Source of the DNA: Flavitalea sp966112615
Lineage (GTDB): Bacteria; Bacteroidota; Bacteroidia; Chitinophagales; Chitinophagaceae
Length of the DNA: 64,000 nt
NCBI GenBank assembly: GCA_966112615.1
Contig: CBHWDO010000002.1
Location: 441,546-505,545 of the forward strand
Reading direction: 5' to 3'
Made by a program: the position numbers and the translations under genes. The notes beneath the pieces were generated by a model that worked only from the letters and a program-made list of their open reading frames with translations, made no database searches and was not told where the DNA came from. Shown here one piece after another: positions 35,864 to 43,301 of this stretch; the stretch's first letter is position 1; the number at the start of each line of letters is the position of its first letter.

Positions 35864-36213
35864 AATTATTTGATGTAATTGAAGATAAGGGACTGAATTA
35901 TTTTTTAAGTAATACTGAAGTTATTCTTAAACAGCTGGATGTTTCTTTAGATCCAGGTGTACAAGCCCAGTTGGGTGATGCTTATCTTGATATGAAGGAT
36001 CATACCTCCTGGGAAATGGTAATGAAATGGGGTGTTGAAAAAATGCCCGGGGATCCAATGTCATTTGTTATATATGCCGATGGACTTGTTAAGTTAAACC
36101 GTAAGCCGGAAGCAATAAAGGTATTCGAGGAAGCTATTTCTTTAGCGATAAAACATAAACAACAGGGGCCGCTTGAGTATGCTGAAAGTCGTTTAAAGAG
36201 TTTAGGCAATTAA
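35854..36213 (+). pseudogene. Detached TPR-like C-terminal part of the serine hydrolase
   Basis: A 119-residue open frame overlapping the preceding stop, with only TTG or GTG starts. It has helical-repeat character (VQAQLGDAYLDMKDH..., YADGLVKLNRKPEAIKVFEEAI). Reading this frame upstream gives LLVGQPLEKID, a stop, then SLVVKLFDVIEDKG, which is like the linker and extension found after the hydrolase domain in related proteins. I therefore read it as the displaced end of the upstream gene, with at least one frameshift and one stop. An independent small TPR protein is the alternative. Confidence 0.6.
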
Positions 36214-36396
36214 AACTCCTTAATTTTTCTTCTGCTAAAGATCTCACGCAACAATTCCTCATCATTAACTGTCAGCGCAACTAAAAAAAATATTTTTTAA
36301 AAAAAATTCATCATCGCCTCACACATAGAATTTAAAAACAGTATTAGATAAGGACGGCCGTCGCAATCATTCGTTAATCAATAACTAGTAAAAAAC

Positions 36397-36849
36397 ATGA
36401 AGACTTTAGCCTCCTTACTGACAATCGCATCACTGGCATTTTTAGCAAGCTGTGATAAAGATGATGATGTAAGTTATACCGCAAAAGAAACGCAACTTAT
36501 GGCACGTCAATGGAAGATCACTGAGATCACCAGGAAAAGTTTGACTAATCCCAACGAGGATAGCAGCATTGTAAAAGATTGTTCTGCAGATGATCGTCTT
36601 TCTTTTACATCTAACAAACGATTCCAGTTTAATGACGGGAACAGTAAATGTGATACAGCTATTTTCCAATACGACAGTGGTACCTGGGCTTTCGCAAATA
36701 ATGAAACTGTTCTGAAACTCACAGGATCAAAAAGAGTACAGAACTGGAATATTGTAACCTTCAATGATTCCATTTTGAAAGTACAATGGCTCGACAGCAT
36801 CTCTGCTAATAATAAGGTACTTAAAACTATCTCGCTGAAAAATAAATAA
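36397..36849 (+). CDS. Lipocalin-like lipoprotein
   Basis: A 150-residue lipoprotein with lipobox FLASC (Cys near residue 20), then DKDDD. The mature part WKITEITRKS...FTSNKRFQFNDGNSKCDTA...GTWAFANNETVLKL has the beta-strand rhythm of small lipocalin-like (DUF) lipoproteins common in Bacteroidota. Function is unknown. It precedes the sigma-factor gene by 48 bases, with a strong hairpin in between. The 183 bases upstream are AT-rich with a poly-A/T run near 36280-36307. Confidence 0.75.
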   Translation: MKTLASLLTIASLAFLASCDKDDDVSYTAKETQLMARQWKITEITRKSLTNPNEDSSIVKDCSADDRLSFTSNKRFQFNDGNSKCDTAIFQYDSGTWAFANNETVLKLTGSKRVQNWNIVTFNDSILKVQWLDSISANNKVLKTISLKNK

Positions 36850-36853
36850 TTCA

Positions 36854-36884
36854 TCTCCGGGAAGTATGGATCATACTTCCCGGA
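36854..36884. terminator. Perfect hairpin between lipoprotein and sigma-factor genes
   Basis: TCCGGGAAGTATG and CATACTTCCCGGA form a perfect 13-bp stem around GAT(C). The following sequence is TCTTAAATG, with no long T-run, so it is either an inefficient terminator or a regulatory structure just upstream of the TTG start of the sigma gene. Confidence 0.65.
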
Positions 36885-36897
36885 TCTTAAATGATCG

Positions 36898-37443
36898 TTG
36901 GTTTTGGAAACAGAACAACTGTTTGATTGGATCGAAGGATGCAGGGGTAATGACAGGTCTTCACAGGAAAAGATCTACCGTCATTTCTATGCCCGTATGT
37001 ATTCATTGGTCAACAGGTATGTTCAGGATGAACAGGAGATCATCAGTATCGTTAATGATGGATTTTTAAAAGCCTTTATGGCTATTGAAAAGTATTCTTC
37101 TGAACTGGGAACCTTCCAGGCATGGCTTTCCAAAATAACAACCAACACTGCACTCGATCATTTAAGAAAAAAGGAGCGTTTGCCCTTAACCACTGAGATC
37201 AATGAAGAGATCCCCCTTCGTGATGATAGTCATTTGAAAGTAATGAAACCGGAATACTTGCAGGGACTGATTGGAAAACTTCCTCAACTTGCCAAGTCTG
37301 TGCTTTCACTCAATATGGATGGTTATTCACACAAAGAGATATCGATGCTGTTGAATATTTCTGAGCTTTCTTCCAGGTGGCATCTTTCTCAGGCAAAGAA
37401 GCAGATCAGGGAAAAGCTTAAACACGAAAATATTTGGGGATGA
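36898..37443 (+). CDS. RNA polymerase sigma-70 family (ECF-type) factor
   Basis: A 181-residue sigma factor with region 2 (about residues 20-90, YSLVNRYVQDEQEIISIVNDGFLKAFMAIEKY...FQAWLSKITTNTALDHLRK) and region 4 (about 125-175, LPQLAKSVLSLNMDGYSHKEISMLLNIS). There is no ATG in frame: a TGA lies at 36892, and the start must be TTG at 36898 or 36904. Its stop overlaps the next gene by ATGA, suggesting a coupled sigma/regulator pair. Confidence 0.85.
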   Translation: MVLETEQLFDWIEGCRGNDRSSQEKIYRHFYARMYSLVNRYVQDEQEIISIVNDGFLKAFMAIEKYSSELGTFQAWLSKITTNTALDHLRKKERLPLTTEINEEIPLRDDSHLKVMKPEYLQGLIGKLPQLAKSVLSLNMDGYSHKEISMLLNISELSSRWHLSQAKKQIREKLKHENIWG

Positions 37444-38387
37444 TAATAAAATTTACACCAACACCCACTCCTGAACATGTGGATATGGCATGGATGCAGA
37501 TGCAGTCCTTACTGGAGAAACATCTTCCTATCCAGCACAAAAGAAAAAATGTTTTGCTTTTTATATCAAAGATTGCTGCGGTTTTTTTGCTTTTGCTTCA
37601 AATCCCTGTAGCATTTCAAATGGGATCCATGAATGTATCACAGGTTCAGAAACCTGCTGAAGATTATACAGTGATCAACACTGTTGAAAAGGTTAATAAG
37701 GCTCATCATTATACAATGGATAATTCATTTATCCGTCATGCTTCAGTACAGGTTAAGCCAGAAGATGTTGACTATGACATAAAAACTATTGCTGCATTGC
37801 CGGAACTGGAAAACAGTAATGTTCATTTGGAACAGAAAGAAATTTATTTTTCTTCTGTATTAAAAACTCAAACAGATGTGAAGAAAATAGATCTTTCCAT
37901 TCCATCAGAACACAGATCATCTTCCGTTGACGTACAGTTTGCAGTAAAATCTAATTTGCCCTTGCATATCCAGGATATGGTTTCCAATGATCAGCAGAGA
38001 ATCCGTTCCGCTCAGTACCTCGATATACCACTGAATGTAACGATTCCGGTATCATCCAGGATCAATGTGCATGCTGGTGTACAGGTGTCTTATCTCCAAG
38101 ATATTCAGACTAAAGAAATGTTTGCTATAAATAATTCAATAGACATGCCTTCTGTAAGTACGCTGGTTGTCCCGGTTGCAAGAACAATAGCACCTGCACC
38201 AAATATGAGCCAGGATATTTCTGTCAAAAATATTAACAGGGGGTTAAATGCTGGAGTAAGTTATAAAGCAGGTCCTGGGGAAGTAGGAGTGTTATACCAA
38301 TATGGATCAGGACAGATCTATGGAATGCAGGGAAGTAATAAGAACAGGCATAATATCAGTATTTCATTCAAATGCCCGATTAAGTAA
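37440..38387 (+). CDS. Membrane protein coupled to sigma factor (anti-sigma candidate)
   Basis: About 315 residues from the ATG at 37440. A short cytoplasmic part (about 1-38) is followed by one membrane helix (about 39-60) and a long exported region that ends in alternating, barrel-like strands (GLNAGVSYKAGPGEVGVLYQY...HNISISFK). Position and topology suggest the anti-sigma partner of the upstream factor; the cytoplasmic part is short and shows no zinc anti-sigma motif, so this is inference. An outer-membrane-like C-terminus on such a protein is seen in Bacteroidota but is not functionally understood to my knowledge. Confidence 0.65.
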   Translation: MIIKFTPTPTPEHVDMAWMQMQSLLEKHLPIQHKRKNVLLFISKIAAVFLLLLQIPVAFQMGSMNVSQVQKPAEDYTVINTVEKVNKAHHYTMDNSFIRHASVQVKPEDVDYDIKTIAALPELENSNVHLEQKEIYFSSVLKTQTDVKKIDLSIPSEHRSSSVDVQFAVKSNLPLHIQDMVSNDQQRIRSAQYLDIPLNVTIPVSSRINVHAGVQVSYLQDIQTKEMFAINNSIDMPSVSTLVVPVARTIAPAPNMSQDISVKNINRGLNAGVSYKAGPGEVGVLYQYGSGQIYGMQGSNKNRHNISISFKCPIK

Positions 38388-38416
38388 GTTCTACGGGGAA
38401 ATTTCGATTAAGGGTA

Positions 38417-38451
38417 AGCGTCCTGTATTCCTACAGGACGCTGTTTTTTTT
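38417..38451. terminator. Terminator between convergent genes
   Basis: AGCGTCCTGTA and TACAGGACGCT form an 11-bp stem with loop TTCC, followed by GTTTTTTTT. It ends the sigma-factor operon and reaches the stop codon of the haloperoxidase-like gene on the other strand. Confidence 0.88.
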
Positions 38452-39997
38452 ATTCTGCTCCGTCAGTTTTCGCTCTCTCTACTGCATAATTCCCGATATT
38501 CTTTCCTACAACCAAACCTATTTCACAATCACTTCTGTAATGGATTGCTCCATACATTCTTGAAATGCTTGCTTCCTGTGCCATAGCTGCATACTGTGTT
38601 GCTTTCTCAGGAATTAAATGACCAAGTATTGTTGCTGCCGCACCACTAAAAGTTGAGTGACCTGATATGTATGATGGGAAATTAGGAAGCCCAGTTACTG
38701 TTTTGATCCTTGTATCAAGTTGTGAAGGTCTTGGATTGAAATATTTCATTTTGGTATCCCAGCAAACAATGGCAGCATCCATCATCGACATATTTAATAA
38801 TGCCAGGTTTCTTGCCCATCTTACTTCACTAATTTTCTTTTTAACCAGGTCCTGTGCTGCAATTGCATTCCAGTGTCCGGGAGGTGTGGAAGTACCAACT
38901 CCATCAGCCCAGAAATGAACTATTCTAATCATTTCCCGGGTTGGATTTTTAGAGAATTCATAGATCTCCTGCAATTCTTTTTTCATCTGGTCTGAATGAA
39001 CAGATGGTGGAGGTGGTGGACAAAGCGATACCGCTGTAAGTGAATCAAACAAGAACGCTTTTGTTTTTCCAAAAGAAGAAAGCATTGGAGGTCTTGCAGG
39101 AGTTTCCATGCTCTTCCATGGGGTTTCATTTCTATCAATACAATCCTGTGCTAGTTTGTCCCACATAGCTTTATTTCCTCCTGCCTGTCCTGCACGATCG
39201 GTTCTTGCTCTTGCCACAAATTTCAAAGCAACTGCCCGTCCAATACTTTCGCCTGCTTCTATATCACTTCTCACATTTGCTCCCGACATGATCCTTGCGC
39301 GACGATGATCTTCTGCTTTTTTCTGAATGAAATCCTGTTCGCCAGGGAATAATAATTTCAACATTTCAACAGTTGCACCAATCACTGTTCCGTCTTCAGA
39401 AGGAAATGATGGAAGCGAAGATTTTGGAACAAGAACTTTCAGTGTTGAATCTACTTTATATGGTGCAGCACGATTATAAACTGATTTATAATGATAGGTT
39501 GAAACCAATGCATCATATTGTGCAGCACTTACATAAGCATATGCCCTTGCAGCATATGGAGGGTTGGCAAAAGGAAATAATGGATATGCCAATGGATTGG
39601 CTGCATCCGGGGCAGGATAGGTTCCATCCGGATTCTGATAAGGAGGCAGATTATATTTTGCCACCAATTCTCTCATGATCTCATTCCATCTCAATACAGC
39701 ACCGGCACTCCAGTATTCGATATTTTCCTTATCTGCCTGGGTCATGCGACTCTGCCATGATTTTATTTCATTGATCTGGGCCCGGTAATCCGGGTTATTG
39801 GTGGGTATAGGACTGTTGACAGTCACTTCGTCGGGACCAGTCAGCAATACCTGTTTCCATGTTCCGGCAGCCTCATCCACATTTGAAGGATCAATCGGTC
39901 CAAACTGCCTGTTGGTTTCTGTAATTTCTTTTGAGCAGGATGCAATGATGAATAATCCTACCAGCATCACTGCAAATGCATGTATATACCTTTTCAT
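38450..39997 (-). CDS. Vanadium-haloperoxidase/PAP2-like lipoprotein
   Basis: 515 residues with a lipoprotein signal (FIIASC, Cys near residue 21). The C-terminal third carries the acid-phosphatase/haloperoxidase signature: NPRPSQLD, SGHSTFSGAAATILGHLIP and SRMYGAIHYRSDCEIGLVVGK. These supply the Arg, Ser-Gly-His and Arg-His residues that bind phosphate or vanadate. The N-terminal helical half fits bacterial vanadium-dependent haloperoxidase-like proteins. Whether it is a phosphatase or haloperoxidase cannot be told from sequence. It lies 21 bases after the outer-membrane protein gene on the same strand. Confidence 0.85.
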   Translation of the reverse strand: MKRYIHAFAVMLVGLFIIASCSKEITETNRQFGPIDPSNVDEAAGTWKQVLLTGPDEVTVNSPIPTNNPDYRAQINEIKSWQSRMTQADKENIEYWSAGAVLRWNEIMRELVAKYNLPPYQNPDGTYPAPDAANPLAYPLFPFANPPYAARAYAYVSAAQYDALVSTYHYKSVYNRAAPYKVDSTLKVLVPKSSLPSFPSEDGTVIGATVEMLKLLFPGEQDFIQKKAEDHRRARIMSGANVRSDIEAGESIGRAVALKFVARARTDRAGQAGGNKAMWDKLAQDCIDRNETPWKSMETPARPPMLSSFGKTKAFLFDSLTAVSLCPPPPPSVHSDQMKKELQEIYEFSKNPTREMIRIVHFWADGVGTSTPPGHWNAIAAQDLVKKKISEVRWARNLALLNMSMMDAAIVCWDTKMKYFNPRPSQLDTRIKTVTGLPNFPSYISGHSTFSGAAATILGHLIPEKATQYAAMAQEASISRMYGAIHYRSDCEIGLVVGKNIGNYAVERAKTDGAE

Positions 39998-40018
39998 GAT
40001 AATAATATTTTGTAATGC

Positions 40019-40942
40019 TTATTTCCTGTTAACGTTAAAGATGTAGAAGATGCCTCCATAATATGTAGTCGACTGGCCCATATTCCTTCCGGAAACGGTG
40101 AAGTCTGAGCCTGCAACAAATGTTGTTTCACCCAATTTTTTAGGGCGCCATTTTATCGAAGGGCCAATGGTCGTAGCAATCATCCTGTTACTTGGAAATG
40201 GCATATTATTCCTGGTGATATCGAAACCTCCCAGTGATTTAAAGTGATTCATTACAGCTTCAGCAATAAATGTTTTGCTTCTGTATCCTGCACGCAGGTT
40301 GATGTTCGCAGCATCAGGCATTTCTACTTCATTGCTGTAATGCATTTCTGTGGTGTAATAAGCGTCGCGGTCTATCTTGATATTATTTCTTCTCATGTAA
40401 GCACCGGAAGCAGTAATGAAAACTTTGTTTCTTTCAAAATCAAGCAATACTCTTCCTGATAAAGTTCTGCTCCTTAATCCAATGGAGAAAGGCAGGAAAT
40501 CGGCTGTATAATTACTCAATGGAGTTGAATATCCTGCAATAAGCGCAAGTCTGAAGGTTCCCTTTGCCACATCTTTTTTAAGCGGCATATATTTTAGAAA
40601 TAAACTCAGATCCTGGAATCCTTCCATTCCTTTAAAAGTTCCTGCAGAAGCCTTTGTTTGTACATAGGGAACATTGAACAGGAAGTTGAGTTTTTTGGAA
40701 ATTCCATAGTTTCCCATAACGCTATAAACCTTTGTGGAAACCGTTCCAAGGTTTTCGTTGGTCCTGTTCAGTTTTCCTTCCCAGTAATGATCCCAGCTGC
40801 TGTAGCTGGCCATGGGTCCTACGCAGAATAAGCCCTGCGCCATCATATCATAATCGTTGTCGGTTTGTGCGAATGCAAAATTAGAACTGCATGCAAGCAG
40901 TATTGCAGGCAGTATATGCCTGAATGAAAATTGGGGTTTCAT
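40019..40942 (-). CDS. Outer-membrane beta-barrel protein, phenol-degradation-pathway type
   Basis: 307 residues with a signal peptide (to about residue 25, ending FAFAQ). The body consists of alternating strands (GISKKLNFLFNVPYVQTKAS, FRLALIAGYSTPLSNY, INLRAGYRSKTFIAEAVMNHF) and ends in YYGGIFYIFNVN. This resembles the MetA-pathway / transporter-like barrel family of unknown specificity. It is probably co-transcribed with the downstream haloperoxidase-like lipoprotein. Confidence 0.75.
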   Translation of the reverse strand: MKPQFSFRHILPAILLACSSNFAFAQTDNDYDMMAQGLFCVGPMASYSSWDHYWEGKLNRTNENLGTVSTKVYSVMGNYGISKKLNFLFNVPYVQTKASAGTFKGMEGFQDLSLFLKYMPLKKDVAKGTFRLALIAGYSTPLSNYTADFLPFSIGLRSRTLSGRVLLDFERNKVFITASGAYMRRNNIKIDRDAYYTTEMHYSNEVEMPDAANINLRAGYRSKTFIAEAVMNHFKSLGGFDITRNNMPFPSNRMIATTIGPSIKWRPKKLGETTFVAGSDFTVSGRNMGQSTTYYGGIFYIFNVNRK

Positions 40943-41001
40943 ATAAGTTACATTAAAAGTTCAAGGGCAATGCCGTAAATAAAATGGTCAATTATCAACC
41001 A

Positions 41002-41547
41002 TTAGCATTGCGGTGGCCTTTCCATAAACCTGTATGTCCCCTTTTGCAGTTGTGCAAAAAACTCAGGATAATTTAAGTGAGAGGTATTTTCCAGCGCCGA
41101 TAGATTCCAGATACTATTCAATTCACGGAATTCCGGACTGAAGATCTTTAAAACATTTACTGCCTTCTTTTCTTTGGCAGTTGCGCCCACATCATTGGTT
41201 GATTTGAAGTAACCAAGCTGGGCTTTTTTGATATTTTCTTTTGCCTTATTCGGAGCAACAAGAATGTATAGAGTGTCGTTTGTGATCTTTCTTTTTACGT
41301 ATTTATATTGTCTTCCTTTGAAAGAGATCTCACCATCATAGCGTTCGTAATTTTTCCAGTTATTCTGGTAAGGAAGATTGATAGGGATCTTCATCTCCAC
41401 AAGATCTTCTTCATTATACTCGCGCGCATCGAGGCGAGCTTCCATCTTTTTATCTGAAATTCTTTCAATATAATTGAACACTAACCTGTAACCCACAAAG
41501 TTAAACAGGAGCAATACCAGGAGCGATATGGCAGCAATCTTCTTCAA
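41002..41547 (-). CDS. Exported protein of unknown function
   Basis: 181 residues with an N-terminal hydrophobic helix (about residues 4-20, AAISLLVLLLFNFVGYRLV) acting as signal or anchor. The rest is Lys/Glu-rich and strand-forming (YERYDGEISFKGRQYKYVKRKITNDTLYILVAPNK) and ends in PPQC. I do not recognise a family. It lies between the histidine kinase and the outer-membrane protein on the same strand, 59 bases upstream of the latter. Confidence 0.65.
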   Translation of the reverse strand: MKKIAAISLLVLLLFNFVGYRLVFNYIERISDKKMEARLDAREYNEEDLVEMKIPINLPYQNNWKNYERYDGEISFKGRQYKYVKRKITNDTLYILVAPNKAKENIKKAQLGYFKSTNDVGATAKEKKAVNVLKIFSPEFRELNSIWNLSALENTSHLNYPEFFAQLQKGTYRFMERPPQC

Positions 41548-41604
41548 GTTAGTTTGGCATAGCTAGCGCTACGAAGCCCAATATAAGTAAAAATTCATAT
41601 TCTA

Positions 41605-43125
41605 CTATTCAGGAAGAAAAACTTTGAAAGATGCTCCCTGCCCGGGCTGTGATTCAGCCTGGATATAACCTCCATGATTTTCAGCAACTTTTCGTGCAAT
41701 TGCCAATCCAACACCGGACCCTTTGTACTCTGCATTTCCATGTAACCGGTGAAATACATTGAAGATTCGTTCGGCTTCCTTTTGTTCAAATCCAATCCCG
41801 TTATCTGTTATAGCGATCTCATGATAGGATTTCGTGAATTCACCGGCAGGGTTTCTGATCCCGGAACTTTTTGCAGAGGTTATTCTGACAACAGGAGGAA
41901 CACCCGGTTGCTGGTATTTCAGGGAATTTCCAAGCAGGTTTCTGAATAATTGAATGATCTGTTGAGGGTAACCTTTGAATGAAGGAAGGGTTTCAACTTC
42001 AATAACAGCTTTCTTTTCCTGGATCTCAAGATCAAATTCTTCCAGTAATTGATGTATGATCTTATTGAGATCAATATCTGATTTCTCCTGGGGCTTTGAA
42101 CTAACCTGCGAAAATTCGAGCAGATCGTCGATCAATGCACCCATTTTCTGACTGGCTGATTGAAGCCGATCGAAAATGTTATTGTCCTGCTCATTCATTT
42201 TTCCTTCCAGCTGAGTTCTCAATCTTTCAGAGAAGTAGTTGATCTTTCTGATCGGTTCTTTAAGATCGTGTGATGCGGCGTATGCAAATTCTTCAAGGCT
42301 TGAATTGGATCTTTTCAACTCTTCCATCAATTCCATCTGCCTCAGGTCTGCTTCTTTATTGGATGTAATGTCCATGAAAATATTGATCAGGCTATTTTCA
42401 TCCATTCTCGCTACAGAAAGTTCCAGCCACTTTTTTTCAGGTTGAAAAAAGTATTCCGATGTAAAGGATTGGCCGGTTTCTAGTGTTTTTACAGCCAGCT
42501 GAAATAAGGGACTGTCAAACAATGCAGGATCGATCTCTTTAATTGTTTTTTGAACGAGGGTTTCAAGTGGAATGCCTATAAATTTTGCAGCAGTTTCATT
42601 TGCAAGGATGGTTGTACCATCAACAATAATTCCGTTGTTATCCCTTAAGGCCATTGTGATCGAAATTCCTACCGGTGAATAGTAAAGCAGATTTTCCAGC
42701 AGGTGCGCCTGTTCTTTTAATTCCTTACGTTGGTTCTCCAATTCCATGATGATCCGGTTTTCCTCTGTACGATCCTGTACCACACTTAATATGCCACCCC
42801 GGATTTTTGACCTTAAAACTTTTGCGTATTTATTTAATGCTGGATTATAAACATTGGTTTCTGAGCGTTCTCCTGTTGTGTATATATGTAGCATTTCATT
42901 ATATATCGCTACACGTAAGTATTCATCAAGAGTAGGAGAGGTTTTGACGGTAATGTCGGGAAGGAAACCATCAGTAAAATTCAGGTATTTCAATCCTTCT
43001 TCATTACTGTATGCATATTTGAAATCAACAGGCAGTTCATTATTATCTTCAAAGATGGGAGCCAGCCATATGATCGCCTGGGGCTGTCCGTCAAAAAATT
43101 CTTTTAGCTCTTTAAGATCCGTCAT
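41605..43125 (-). CDS. PAS-domain sensor histidine kinase
   Basis: 506-residue soluble kinase without membrane helices. Two PAS-like regions (about 10-115 and 150-270) are followed by a HisKA segment with the phospho-acceptor in ASHDLKEPIRKINYFSERL and a HATPase domain (about 385-505) with NLLGNSLKYQ, ITDNGIGFE and GSGVGLAIARKV. HDLKEP is the typical acceptor site of this Bacteroidota kinase group. No response regulator is adjacent; the nearest are at 51-54 kb. Confidence 0.9.
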   Translation of the reverse strand: MTDLKELKEFFDGQPQAIIWLAPIFEDNNELPVDFKYAYSNEEGLKYLNFTDGFLPDITVKTSPTLDEYLRVAIYNEMLHIYTTGERSETNVYNPALNKYAKVLRSKIRGGILSVVQDRTEENRIIMELENQRKELKEQAHLLENLLYYSPVGISITMALRDNNGIIVDGTTILANETAAKFIGIPLETLVQKTIKEIDPALFDSPLFQLAVKTLETGQSFTSEYFFQPEKKWLELSVARMDENSLINIFMDITSNKEADLRQMELMEELKRSNSSLEEFAYAASHDLKEPIRKINYFSERLRTQLEGKMNEQDNNIFDRLQSASQKMGALIDDLLEFSQVSSKPQEKSDIDLNKIIHQLLEEFDLEIQEKKAVIEVETLPSFKGYPQQIIQLFRNLLGNSLKYQQPGVPPVVRITSAKSSGIRNPAGEFTKSYHEIAITDNGIGFEQKEAERIFNVFHRLHGNAEYKGSGVGLAIARKVAENHGGYIQAESQPGQGASFKVFLPE

Positions 43126-43301
43126 TAATGTTTAATAGTTAATAGCACAAGGTAACACCAATTCTTAATTCATCACCTTAAGTATTTTATACAATTAAAA
43201 TCTAAATTAATCGTGATTGATTTTTTTATAGACATTCATTGTATAGATTTAAGCTGAATCTTAACCTTTGTCAGCTTCACTTATTAAATGAATAATCAAT
43301 A

